Assembly: GCF_040290245.1 (NCBI RefSeq)
Contig: NZ_PSMQ01000061.1
Span: 1-9,205 of the forward strand
Source: Thermus_A sp040290245
GTDB lineage: Bacteria > Deinococcota > Deinococci > Deinococcales > Thermaceae
Length of the DNA stretch: 9,205 bases
Reading direction: 5' to 3'
Positions 1 through 6,174 of this stretch are shown here, piece by piece (position 1 is the stretch's first letter; the number at the start of each line of letters is the position of its first letter). Made by a program: the position numbers and the translations under genes. The notes under the pieces were generated by a model. The model saw only the letters and a list, made by a program, of their open reading frames with translations, searched no databases and was not told the origin of the DNA.

Positions 1-1
1 C

Positions 2-364
2 GCCCTGGCCGCCCTGGTTGCTTCGCGGAGCGAACACCGAGCTGCTTCGCGGAGCGAACACCGAGCTGCTTCGCGGAGCGAACACCGAGAGGCCCACCTC
101 TGGACCCGGTTCTGCCAAGCCGCGGGAAAGGAGGCCTGGGCCGGGGCCGCCTACACGCCAGCCCGGGTTGCTTTGCGAAGCAAACACCGAGAGGAGAACC
201 CCCTTTACCGGAAAGCGTGCGCCTTCTTCCGAGAGAAAAGCGCCCTCGAGTGGGAGGCCTGGGCGGCCGAGCACGGCCTTCCCTTGGCGGCGGTGCGGCC
301 CTACACCCCGAGGGGGTTCGGACTGCCCTGGGCCTTCGCCGAAGGGGCGCAGGTCGAAAAATAG
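2..364 (+). CDS. Family III (CaiB/BaiF-like) CoA-transferase, C-terminal part only, with in-frame palindromic insertions
   Basis: The frame is open from the window edge to a TAG at 362-364, so the start and most of the protein lie upstream. Once the repeat-encoded peptides are set aside, the order ALAAL, EAHLWTRFCQAAG, ENPLYRKACAFF, SALEWEAWAAEHGLPLAAVRPY matches the C-terminal region of CaiB/BaiF acyl-CoA transferases and alpha-methylacyl-CoA racemases. In these, a helix with a W-x-x-F-C-type motif precedes an 'F-x-x-(K/R)-(S/T)-x-x-E-W' segment and a 'G-(L/V)-P-x-x-x-V' turn. The family moves CoA between carboxylic acids or racemises branched acyl-CoA; the substrate cannot be told from this fragment. 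Two insertions (17-88 and 167-190) add 24 and 8 residues without breaking the frame. The protein ends about 22 residues after VRPY, shorter than many members, so a natural short tail or mild truncation are both possible. Family call fairly sure; activity unknown. Confidence 0.6.
   Translation, partial: ALAALVASRSEHRAASRSEHRAASRSEHREAHLWTRFCQAAGKEAWAGAAYTPARVALRSKHREENPLYRKACAFFREKSALEWEAWAAEHGLPLAAVRPYTPRGFGLPWAFAEGAQVEK
18..89 (+). repeat. Three tandem 24-bp palindromic units in the CoA-transferase frame
   Basis: The units 18-41, 42-65 and 66-89 are identical apart from the first base. Each holds the hairpin TTCGC-GGA-GCGAA (first copy 22-34) followed by CACCGAG. The period of 24 bp is exactly eight codons, so each copy adds the peptide V/A-A-S-R-S-E-H-R and the total of 72 bp leaves the frame intact. 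Removing the array joins ALAAL directly to EAHLWTRFC, which is what the family would be expected to show. Confidence 0.9.
168..191 (+). repeat. Separate, diverged fourth copy of the 24-bp palindromic unit
   Basis: It matches the upstream tandem units in length and codon phase and ends in the same CACCGAG. Its hairpin reads TTTGC-GAA-GCAAA instead of TTCGC-GGA-GCGAA. The C:G pair in the middle of the stem is replaced by T:A, with both sides changed. It encodes V-A-L-R-S-K-H-R between TPAR and EENPLYRKA of the CoA-transferase. Confidence 0.85.
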
Positions 365-383
365 CCCACCCCCCTTCCCATCG

Positions 384-404
384 GCCCCTGCGGCTTAAAG
401 GGGC
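384..404 (+). terminator. Possible terminator hairpin after the CoA-transferase
   Basis: GCCCCT (384-389) pairs perfectly with AGGGGC (399-404) across a 9-base loop, 19 bases after the stop codon. There is no T-tract behind it, so it is only a candidate; hairpins without a U-tract are plausible in such GC-rich DNA. Confidence 0.35.
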
Positions 405-442
405 GGGCCCGGCCCACCTCCTCTTCCCGCACGAGGGGGCTG

Positions 443-473
443 AAAACCGCCTTGGACCGCATGCGGTGGTTTT
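443..473. repeat. Nested inverted repeat of unknown role
   Basis: AAAACC (443-448) and GGTTTT (468-473) form an outer stem. Inside lies a perfect 12-base palindrome, ACCGCATGCGGT (456-467). It sits between the CoA-transferase stop and the tnpB remnant right end. On either strand the outer arm would give a short U or A tract, so a bidirectional terminator or the flank of the old insertion are both possible. No coding sequence is recognised in 365-510. Confidence 0.4.
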
Positions 474-509
474 GAGCCAAGGTGCCCCCGCCTGCGACCT
501 TCCCGGGAG

Positions 510-546
510 ATCCTCCCCTCAACCAATCAAGGATGAGGGCAGGGAT
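510..546 (-). ncRNA. IS200/IS605-type right end with omega-RNA-like 3' hairpin (remnant)
   Basis: Read on the minus strand this is GAATCCC, then CCCTCA (539-534), a 12-base loop, TGAGGG (521-516), then GGAGGAT. The order GAATCCC, hairpin, GGGGAGGAT is what I recall at the right ends of IS605/IS1341-type elements. There the sequence overlapping the 3' end of tnpB is transcribed as the guide (omega) RNA, with the guide read from just beyond GGAT. It lies directly downstream of the tnpB remnant on the same strand, as expected. A second perfect hairpin, GGCCGTG-CCC-CACGGCC (628-644), lies upstream and could be another omega-RNA stem. Whether anything is still transcribed is unknown; with a broken TnpB it is probably a relic. 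Confidence 0.5.
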
Positions 547-660
547 TCCCTGCCCCGAGGTGCTCCCTTCGGAAAGCAGCTGGGTTGGTGGACCGTAGGC
601 CATCTCAAGCGGAAGGACAAGGCCCCAGGCCGTGCCCCACGGCCACGGCTTCCCTTCCAG

Positions 661-689
661 GTACGGGCTACGCCCGTGAACACGGGAGA
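661..689. repeat. Short palindrome in the tnpB remnant, copy A
   Basis: The stem ACGGGC (663-668), loop TAC, stem GCCCGT (672-677) is followed by GAACACGGGAG. CCCGT can alternatively pair with the following ACGGG (682-686), so two exclusive hairpins are possible. The arrangement 'stem, 3-base loop, stem, GAACAC-G' resembles the 24-bp units at 18-89. In the tnpB reading it encodes PVFTGVARTW after ADPNGALNL. Confidence 0.6.
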
Positions 690-844
690 TACCGGGAAGG
701 TTCCCTCATCGAGGTTGAGGGCGCCGTTTGGGTCCGCCTGAGCCTTCCAACCGCAGGCGCAGCGGTACAGCCCACGGGCAACCCTATTCCCCTTGTAAAC
801 CTTCCCGCAGGCATGAGAGGTGCGGGAGGGGTTCCGCTCGTGAA

Positions 845-868
845 CGTAGCCGCTACGCGGCTGACCCA
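845..868. repeat. Short palindrome in the tnpB remnant, copy B
   Basis: AGCCGC (848-853), loop TAC, GCGGCT (857-862) make a perfect stem. Copies A and B share the frame GTA-NNNGC-TAC-GCNNN-TGA while the N3 arms differ and remain complementary (CGG/CCG against GCC/GGC). On the minus strand it encodes GQPRSGYVHER between RAEV and NPSRTSHACG, where TnpB proteins normally have no such insertion. Confidence 0.6.
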
Positions 869-1006
869 CCTCTGCCCGCACCGCGATCCCGGCCCGCCTG
901 GTAACGGAGCCTTTCGCCCTTCCTCCAGGCCTGCAGGGCCGCCAGAACCGGTCGTGGCCCAGGGGTTGCCGCTTCTCCCTTGGTCTCTTTCCTCTGATTG
1001 TCCCTT

Positions 1007-1053
1007 TCTTACGAATACCCCCCTCTTGACAGAAAAGAAAAGCTTTCGTAAGA
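1007..1053. promoter_or_regulatory. Perfect 9-bp inverted repeat bracketing the lac-operon promoter (candidate operator)
   Basis: TCTTACGAA (1007-1015) and its exact reverse complement TTCGTAAGA (1045-1053) lie 38 bp apart centre to centre. The left arm is just upstream of the -35 box and the right arm overlaps the -10 box. Such placement suits a repressor that bridges the two arms or occludes the -10. No regulator of matching type is encoded next to it, so the binding protein is unknown. Confidence 0.55.
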
Positions 1054-1054
1054 T
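1026..1054 (+). promoter_or_regulatory. Sigma-A-type promoter of the sugar transport/beta-galactosidase operon
   Basis: A consensus -35 TTGACA (1026-1031) is followed after a 17-bp spacer by the -10 TAAGAT (1049-1054). Transcription would start near 1061, giving a leader of about 24 bases. The leader contains a ribosome binding site, GGGAGGT (1071-1077), seven bases before the ATG. Confidence 0.75.
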
Positions 1055-1084
1055 CGCCTTGGACCCAGAAGGGAGGTTAACCAA

Positions 1085-2356
1085 ATGAAAGAGAAGCTCT
1101 GGACAAGGCGGAAGGTCTTCAAGCTGGGCCTCATCCCTTTGGCGGCCGGGCCGCTTAGGGCCTTGGCCCAGGGGTCTGGGGAGCTGATCTACAACTCCTA
1201 CATGGGCGACCCGGTACCCCGGGCCTTTGATCAGAAGATGGTGGCCCGCTTCAAGCAGAAGTACCCCGGCATCCGGGTCCAGCACACCATCGTGGCCCAC
1301 GAGGACTTCAAACAGGCCATCCGCACCTACCTTATCGCCTCGAGGCCCCCGGATGTCCTCACCTGGTTCGCCGGAAACCGGATGCGCTTTTTCGCCAGCC
1401 GGGGCCTCCTGGCCGACATCACCGATCTTTGGCAGAAGGAAGGCCTGGAGAAGGTGATCAACCCCGCCCTCCATGAGGCCTGCAAGTACAATGGCCGCTA
1501 TTACTTTCTTCCCACCGGCTACTACTGGTGGGCGGTGTACTACCGAAGGGACATCTTTGAACGTCTGAACCTCAAACCTCCCGCCACCTGGGAGGAGTTC
1601 CTAGGGGTGTGCGAGCGGCTTAAGGAGGCGGGGATCACGCCCCTGACCACGGGGACCCGGTTCCGTTGGCCGGCGGCCGCCTGGTTCGATTACCTCAACA
1701 TGCGGATCAACGGCCCCAAGTTCCACATCGAGCTGACGGACGGCCTGGTGCCCTACACCGACGAACGGGTGCGCCGGGTTTTTGACTACTGGAAGGTCCT
1801 GTTGGACAAGGGCTACTTCATCGCCAACCCGGCGGCCTATGACTGGCACGAAGGGGTGGCCCTAATGGCCCAGGGCAAAGCGGCCATGTACCTCATGGGC
1901 GCCTTTATTCGCGAGTCTTACCCCAGGGAACGGTGGGAAGAACTGGATTTCTTCCGCTTTCCCATCATCGACCCCAAGGTCCCCGTGGGGGAGGATGCCC
2001 CGACGGACGGCTTCTTTGTGCCGGCGCGGGCCCGAAACCTGCAAAACGCAAAGCTCTTCCTCGCGTACGCGGCCTCCCGCGAGTTCGCTGAGGCGATGAT
2101 CAAGGAGCTGAACAGCATCTCCGCCCGCACCGATATCCCCATGAACCTATATTCAGACTACTTCCAGAAAGGCATCCGGGAAGTCCTGAGCAGGGCCAAT
2201 TACACTGCCCAGTTCTACGACCGGGACACCCACCCCGAGATGGCGGAGCGGGGGATGAACGGCTTTGTTCAGTTCATGGCCAATCCGGGTCAGATCGGAA
2301 GCATCCTCCAGGCGCTGGAGGCCGACCGGAAGAGGATCTTTGCCCAAGAAAAGTAG
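1085..2356 (+). CDS. ABC transporter extracellular sugar-binding protein (family 1, CUT1 type)
   Basis: This 423-aa protein captures a sugar outside the membrane and hands it to the permeases encoded next. The start is fixed by GGGAGGT seven bases upstream. Residues 7-13, TRRKVFK, form a twin-arginine (Tat-like) motif; a hydrophobic stretch follows (14-28) and ALA-QG at 28/29 is a likely signal-peptidase I site. There is no lipobox cysteine, so it should be a soluble periplasmic protein. The body has features of family 1 binding proteins: a lobe beginning 'ELIYNSY', the segment RPPDVLTWFAGN near residues 92-103, and the aromatic-rich YYFLPTGYYWWAVYY near 140-154, of the kind that stacks on sugar rings. 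It is first in an operon with two permeases and a GH42 beta-galactosidase, so a galactoside such as lactose or a galacto-oligosaccharide is the inferred ligand. Family sure, ligand inferred. Confidence 0.88.
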   Translation: MKEKLWTRRKVFKLGLIPLAAGPLRALAQGSGELIYNSYMGDPVPRAFDQKMVARFKQKYPGIRVQHTIVAHEDFKQAIRTYLIASRPPDVLTWFAGNRMRFFASRGLLADITDLWQKEGLEKVINPALHEACKYNGRYYFLPTGYYWWAVYYRRDIFERLNLKPPATWEEFLGVCERLKEAGITPLTTGTRFRWPAAAWFDYLNMRINGPKFHIELTDGLVPYTDERVRRVFDYWKVLLDKGYFIANPAAYDWHEGVALMAQGKAAMYLMGAFIRESYPRERWEELDFFRFPIIDPKVPVGEDAPTDGFFVPARARNLQNAKLFLAYAASREFAEAMIKELNSISARTDIPMNLYSDYFQKGIREVLSRANYTAQFYDRDTHPEMAERGMNGFVQFMANPGQIGSILQALEADRKRIFAQEK

Positions 2357-2364
2357 AAGGGGGT

Positions 2365-2407
2365 GGGGAAGGGCCTGAGGGGAGATGGGACACCCAGGCC
2401 CTTCCCC
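2365..2407 (+). promoter_or_regulatory. Strong intercistronic hairpin between binding-protein and permease genes
   Basis: GGGGAAGGGCCTG (2365-2377) and CAGGCCCTTCCCC (2395-2407) form a perfect 13-bp stem with a 17-base loop, starting 9 bases after the stop of the binding-protein gene. No T-tract follows. In many sugar ABC operons a hairpin at this place protects or partly terminates the message, so the binding protein is made in excess over the permeases. The same role is inferred here. Confidence 0.7.
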
Positions 2408-2419
2408 CCGCTGACGAGC

Positions 2420-3334
2420 ATGGGCCGCATACGCTTGGGTCAAGGACCGGGGGCTTTCCTCTGGCTCCCCTTGCTCTTATACTCCGTTTGGGTCATCTAC
2501 CCCACCCTCTCCACCGTCTTGCTGGCTTTTGGCAGCTGGGACGGTGTTTCGCCGCAGTGGTCCTGGGTGGGTCTGTCCAACTTTGAGCGGCTTTTCCAGG
2601 ACCCCGCCTTTTACCAGGCCATCAGGAACAATCTCATCTGGTTGCTGATCTTCCTGAGCATCCCCACCGCGGGCGGGCTGTTCCTCGCCTACCTCCTCAA
2701 CCATCCCATCCCCCTGGAAAGGTTCCTCAAGATCAGCTTCTACCTGCCCTTGGTCCTCTCCCCCACCGTCATCGCCCTGGTGTGGGCGTGGATCTACCAT
2801 CCCGAGCAGGGCCTGCTGAACTCCGCCCTGGCAGCCATCCTCTCCTTCTTGCACACCCTCGGTCTTCCCCTAAACCCCGAGGCAGCCCGCTCCATAGGCT
2901 GGCTGGGCGACCCCAAGCTGGCGCTGGGGGCGATTCTGGCAGCGGCGTGCTGGCGCCAGGTGGGGTATGTGATGATCCTGTACCTGGCAGGCCTCAAAAC
3001 CCTGGACCCGGAGATCGTGGAAGCGGCCCAGGTGGACGGGGCAACGGGATGGACCCTGTTCCGCAGGATCATCCTCCCCCTTCTGACCCCAATCACCACC
3101 CTGATCGTGGTCATCAGCACGGTGGACTCCTTCCGCTCCTTTGACCTGGTGTACGTCCTGACCCGGGGTGGGCCCTTCCACAGCACGGAGGTCCTGGCGA
3201 ACTACATGTACTTGGCAGCCTTCCACGACTACCAGATGGGCTATGCCGCGGCCATTGCCGTGGTGTTGATGGGCATCACGATAGCGCCGATAGCCTTTTT
3301 CCTCTGGTACACCGTCCGACGGGAGGAAGCGTGA
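2420..3334 (+). CDS. Sugar ABC transporter permease, first subunit (MalF-like, CUT1)
   Basis: This is the first membrane subunit of the importer. Counting from the ATG at 2420 it has 304 residues and about six membrane segments (roughly 11-36, 72-94, 104-126, 167-191, 221-236, 274-296). The EAA loop, EAAQVDGATGWTLFRRI (201-217), is the cytoplasmic helix that docks on the ATPase and keeps the family's Gly. The frame also opens at a GTG at 2363, but that start would put the whole 13-bp hairpin inside the coding sequence and add an implausible Pro/Gly-rich leader, so 2420 is preferred. No clear Shine-Dalgarno precedes 2420, which leaves the exact start open. The gene overlaps the next permease by four bases. 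Substrate specificity is inferred from the neighbouring binding protein and beta-galactosidase. Confidence 0.85.
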   Translation: MGRIRLGQGPGAFLWLPLLLYSVWVIYPTLSTVLLAFGSWDGVSPQWSWVGLSNFERLFQDPAFYQAIRNNLIWLLIFLSIPTAGGLFLAYLLNHPIPLERFLKISFYLPLVLSPTVIALVWAWIYHPEQGLLNSALAAILSFLHTLGLPLNPEAARSIGWLGDPKLALGAILAAACWRQVGYVMILYLAGLKTLDPEIVEAAQVDGATGWTLFRRIILPLLTPITTLIVVISTVDSFRSFDLVYVLTRGGPFHSTEVLANYMYLAAFHDYQMGYAAAIAVVLMGITIAPIAFFLWYTVRREEA

Positions 3335-4155
3335 AGGGCAAACTCCATCCTTTCCTGGTCTTATTCCTCTGGACAGCCGCCCTCCTATGGCTTTTCCCTC
3401 TTATTGGGGCCGTTTTGGTCAGCCTGAGAAGCATGGATGACCTCACCCTAAGAGGGTTCTGGAGCTGGCCCAGGGAGATTGCCTTGGAAAACTATCTCCG
3501 GGCCTGGGAGGAGGCGGGGGTCCGCCGGTATCTGGCGAACAGCTTCATCATCACCCTGCCCTCCTTGATAGGTGTGCTGGTGCTCGCAGCCATGTCGGCC
3601 TACGCCTTGGTCCGCTTCCGGTTTCGCCTCGCCTTCCCCCTGTACCTCCTCTTCTTGGCCTTTAACATGGTTCCCTTCCAAATGCTCATGCTGCCCGTCT
3701 TCCGCCTGGCCAATCAGCTGGGGGTGTACGACACCTACCTAGCTCCCATCCTTTTTCACACCGCCTTCCAGCTCGGCTTTGCCACCTTTGTCCTGCGCAA
3801 CTTCGCCCGGACGATCCCCCTCTCCCTGTTTGAGTCCGCAGTGGTGGACGGGGCCGGGGAGTGGACGATCTTCCGGCGGATCGCCTGGCCCCTGATGCTT
3901 CCGGGGATCGCGGCCATCGCCACCCTCGAGTTCACCTGGATCTTCAACGACTTCCTCTGGGCCCTGGTCCTTATTGGACGGGACGAGCTCAAGCCCATCA
4001 CCACAGGCCTGGCCAACCTGCGGGGCCAGTACATCACGGACTGGCCCTTGATTGTAGCGGCCAGCCTGATGGCCACCTTACCCACTCTGGTCGTCTTTTT
4101 CGGACTGCAACGGTACTTCATTCAAGGCCTGACCCTGGGGGCCACGAAAGGATAG
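3331..4155 (+). CDS. Sugar ABC transporter permease, second subunit (MalG-like, CUT1)
   Basis: This second membrane subunit pairs with the preceding permease to form the translocation channel. It starts at GTG, overlapping the upstream TGA in a GTGA junction, with GGGAGGAAG before it, so translation is coupled. It has 274 residues and about six membrane helices (roughly 8-31, 72-93, 102-124, 136-157, 187-207, 240-260). The EAA loop ESAVVDGAGEWTIFRRI lies at 168-184. Segments such as MVPFQMLMLPVF (113-124) and the WIFNDFLWALVL region (203-214) are characteristic of CUT1 MalG-type subunits. Nine bases separate its stop from the beta-galactosidase ATG. No ATP-binding subunit is encoded in this operon. 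Confidence 0.88.
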   Translation: MKGKLHPFLVLFLWTAALLWLFPLIGAVLVSLRSMDDLTLRGFWSWPREIALENYLRAWEEAGVRRYLANSFIITLPSLIGVLVLAAMSAYALVRFRFRLAFPLYLLFLAFNMVPFQMLMLPVFRLANQLGVYDTYLAPILFHTAFQLGFATFVLRNFARTIPLSLFESAVVDGAGEWTIFRRIAWPLMLPGIAAIATLEFTWIFNDFLWALVLIGRDELKPITTGLANLRGQYITDWPLIVAASLMATLPTLVVFFGLQRYFIQGLTLGATKG

Positions 4156-4163
4156 GAGAGGCT

Positions 4164-6113
4164 ATGCTGGGTGTCTGCTACTACCCGGAGCAGTGGCCCA
4201 AAACCCGCTGGAAAGAGGACTTTGAACGCATGAGGGAGCTGGGCCTGCGCTACGTGCGCCTAGGGGAGTTCGCTTGGAGCGCCCTCGAGCCCAGCCCCGG
4301 CGCCCTAACCTGGGGGTGGCTGGATGAGGTCCTGGAGCTTGCGCACGGCCAGGGCCTGGCGGTGGTCCTAGGCACGCCCACGGCCACCCCCCCCAAGTGG
4401 CTTGTGGACCGCCATCCGGAGATCCTCCCCGTGGACCGGGAGGGGCGGAGGCGGAACTTTGGGGGAAGGCGGCACTACTGCTTTTCCAGTCCCGCCTATC
4501 ACGAAGAGACCGCCAGGATCGTGGCCCTCCTGGCCGAGCGCTATGGCCGCCATCCCGGGGTCGCCGGGTTCCAAGTGGACAACGAGTACGGATGCCACGA
4601 TACGGTGCGTTGCTACTGCGGCCTTTGCCTCCAGGCCTTCCGGGGTTGGCTCCGCTCAAGATACGGACAGGTGCAAAACCTCAATGCGGCCTGGGGCACG
4701 GCCTTTTGGAGCCAGAGCTACCGGGATTTTTCCGAAGTGGGCCTGCCCCACTTGACCGTGGCCGAGCCCAACCCAGCCCACCTGCTGGACTACTACCGCT
4801 TCGCCTCAGACCAGGTGCGGCGCTACAACCGCCTCCAGGTGCAGATTCTCAGAGCCTACGCACCCGGCCGGTTGATCACCCACAACTTCATGGGCTTTTT
4901 TACAGACCTGGACCCCTTCGCCCTGGCGGAGGACCTCGACTTCGCCAGTTGGGACAGCTACCCCCTGGGGTTCACCGACCTGATGCCCCTGCCCCCGGAG
5001 GAGAGGGCCAGGTGGGCGCGTACGGGCCACCCGGATGTGGCCGCGTTTCACCACGACCTCTACCGGGCGGTAGGCCGGGGGCGGTTCTGGGTTATGGAGC
5101 AGCAGCCCGGACCTGTGAACTGGGCCTCTCATAACCCCAGCCCGGCCCGGGGAATGGTGCGCCTTTGGACCTGGGAGGCCTTGGCCCACGGGGCGGAGGT
5201 GGTCTCCTACTTCCGGTGGCGCCAGGCCCCATTTGCCCAGGAACAGATGCACGCGGGTCTCAACCGGCCGGATGGAAAGCCGGATGTCGCTTATTATGAG
5301 GTCAAACAGGTATCCGAGGAACTCAGCCTCTTTGCCCTGCCGCCTCCAGTAAAGGCCCCGGTAGCTCTGGTTTATGACCCGGAGGCGGCCTGGGTGTTCG
5401 AGATCCAACCCCAGGGGGCAGGATGGAATTATACGCACCTGGTCTACACCGTGTACAGCACCCTACGGCGGCTTGCCCTCGATGTGGAGTTCGTAAGGCC
5501 TGGGGGGGATCTGCGAGGGTATGCCCTGGTGGTCGCCCCGAGCCTGCCCGTGGTACGGGAGGCCTCGAAGGAAGCCCTGGCCAAGGCCGAGGGGCTGGTC
5601 CTTCTGGGCCCCCGTTCCGGGAGCAAGACGGAGGAGTTTCAAATCCCTGCGGACCTACCCCCAGGCCCCCTGCAAGCCCTTCTGCCCCTGAGGGTGGTCC
5701 GGGTGGAAAGCCTTCCCCCTGGCCTTACCGAGGAGGCGGAGGGGGCACTAGGGCGTTTCCATCTGGGGGTGTGGCGGGAATGGGTGGAAACGGATCTTCC
5801 AGCCCTTCTGCGGTTTAAGGATGGGGGAGGGGTTCTATTCCGCGCAGGCCGGTGGTTCTACCTGGCCGCCTGGCCAAGCCCGGAGCTTCTGTTCGCACTG
5901 CTGTACAGGCTGGCCGAGGAGGCGGGCCTTAAGCCTCTCCCCCTTCCGGAGGGCCTGAGGCTCAGGCGCAGGGGAAACCTTGTTTTCGCCTTCAACTATG
6001 GCCCCCTCGAGGCCGAAGCCCCCGCCCCCGAGGGGGTTCGGTTCCTTCTGGGAGGGAGGCGGATTCCGCCTCATGACCTCGCGGTATGGGAAAGCCAAAC
6101 GGCTGAAACATAG
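4164..6113 (+). CDS. bgaA: Beta-galactosidase, glycoside hydrolase family 42
   Basis: This 649-aa cytoplasmic enzyme hydrolyses terminal beta-galactosides such as lactose. The ATG at 4164 is chosen because AGGAG (4154-4158) precedes it at good spacing, and because MLGVCYYPEQWP is the usual N-terminus of Thermus GH42 enzymes; the frame is open 303 bases further upstream but only by overlap with the permease gene. Residues 1 to about 390 form the TIM barrel: acid/base Glu141 in QVDNEYG, nucleophile Glu312 in VMEQQPG, and zinc ligands Cys106, Cys150, Cys152 and Cys155 (RCYCGLC). These match the numbering I recall for Thermus sp. A4 beta-galactosidase. A Rossmann-like trimerisation domain (about 390-590) and a small C-terminal beta domain (about 590-649) follow. 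It is the last gene of the operon, so imported galactosides are cleaved inside the cell. Intact and very probably active. Confidence 0.95.
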   Translation: MLGVCYYPEQWPKTRWKEDFERMRELGLRYVRLGEFAWSALEPSPGALTWGWLDEVLELAHGQGLAVVLGTPTATPPKWLVDRHPEILPVDREGRRRNFGGRRHYCFSSPAYHEETARIVALLAERYGRHPGVAGFQVDNEYGCHDTVRCYCGLCLQAFRGWLRSRYGQVQNLNAAWGTAFWSQSYRDFSEVGLPHLTVAEPNPAHLLDYYRFASDQVRRYNRLQVQILRAYAPGRLITHNFMGFFTDLDPFALAEDLDFASWDSYPLGFTDLMPLPPEERARWARTGHPDVAAFHHDLYRAVGRGRFWVMEQQPGPVNWASHNPSPARGMVRLWTWEALAHGAEVVSYFRWRQAPFAQEQMHAGLNRPDGKPDVAYYEVKQVSEELSLFALPPPVKAPVALVYDPEAAWVFEIQPQGAGWNYTHLVYTVYSTLRRLALDVEFVRPGGDLRGYALVVAPSLPVVREASKEALAKAEGLVLLGPRSGSKTEEFQIPADLPPGPLQALLPLRVVRVESLPPGLTEEAEGALGRFHLGVWREWVETDLPALLRFKDGGGVLFRAGRWFYLAAWPSPELLFALLYRLAEEAGLKPLPLPEGLRLRRRGNLVFAFNYGPLEAEAPAPEGVRFLLGGRRIPPHDLAVWESQTAET

Positions 6114-6131
6114 AAAAAGCGGGCTTTGCGG

Positions 6132-6174
6132 ATCGGCTTGGCCCATTCCCGGGCGCCCTAGGGCCCAGCCCGAT
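6132..6174 (+). terminator. Probable terminator hairpin of the lac operon
   Basis: The arm ATCGGCTTGGCCC (6132-6144) pairs with GGGCCCAGCCCGAT (6161-6174), with one T/C mismatch and one bulged base. The long GC-rich stem begins 19 bases after the beta-galactosidase stop. No T-tract follows, so termination could be inefficient. Confidence 0.5.

Larger units (their letters stand above)
519..951 (-). pseudogene. tnpB: tnpB (IS200/IS605-family accessory nuclease), C-terminal remnant
   Basis: The minus-strand frame beginning near 905 reads RRAGIAVRAEV, then NPSRTSHACGKVYKGNR, then RGLYRCACGWKAQADPNGALNL. This is the C-terminal zinc finger and third RuvC motif (A-D-x-N-x-A-x-N) of TnpB/OrfB; the motif's aspartate is the codon at 734-732. 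In a neighbouring frame (948 down to about 898) the segment LAALQAWRKGERLRYQA looks like the preceding TnpB helix, so a frameshift separates the two. The usual four-cysteine finger (C-x-x-C...C-x-x-C) is reduced to three (HACGK and YRCACGW). The N-terminal two thirds, with the first catalytic Asp and the Glu, are absent. Two short palindromes (661-689 and 845-868) also interrupt the frame without shifting it. Clearly a dead copy; family assignment is firm, the exact IS is not. Confidence 0.75.

Noticed and set aside
18..191. CRISPR-like array
   Set aside because: The tandem copies have no spacers, the unit is in coding phase, and no cas genes are present.
301..603. 100-codon minus-strand frame over the tnpB right end
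   Set aside because: No family resemblance, and it crosses the right-end hairpin and the antisense of the CoA-transferase end.
668..1474. 268-codon minus-strand open frame spanning the lac promoter and binding-protein gene
   Set aside because: It covers both the tnpB remnant in the wrong phase and the antisense of the binding-protein start; composition is that of a shadow frame.
3861..4163. Upstream extension of the beta-galactosidase frame by 101 codons
   Set aside because: It lies wholly inside the second permease gene in another phase, encodes low-complexity Pro/His-rich sequence, and a good ribosome binding site with the family's normal N-terminus occurs at 4164.
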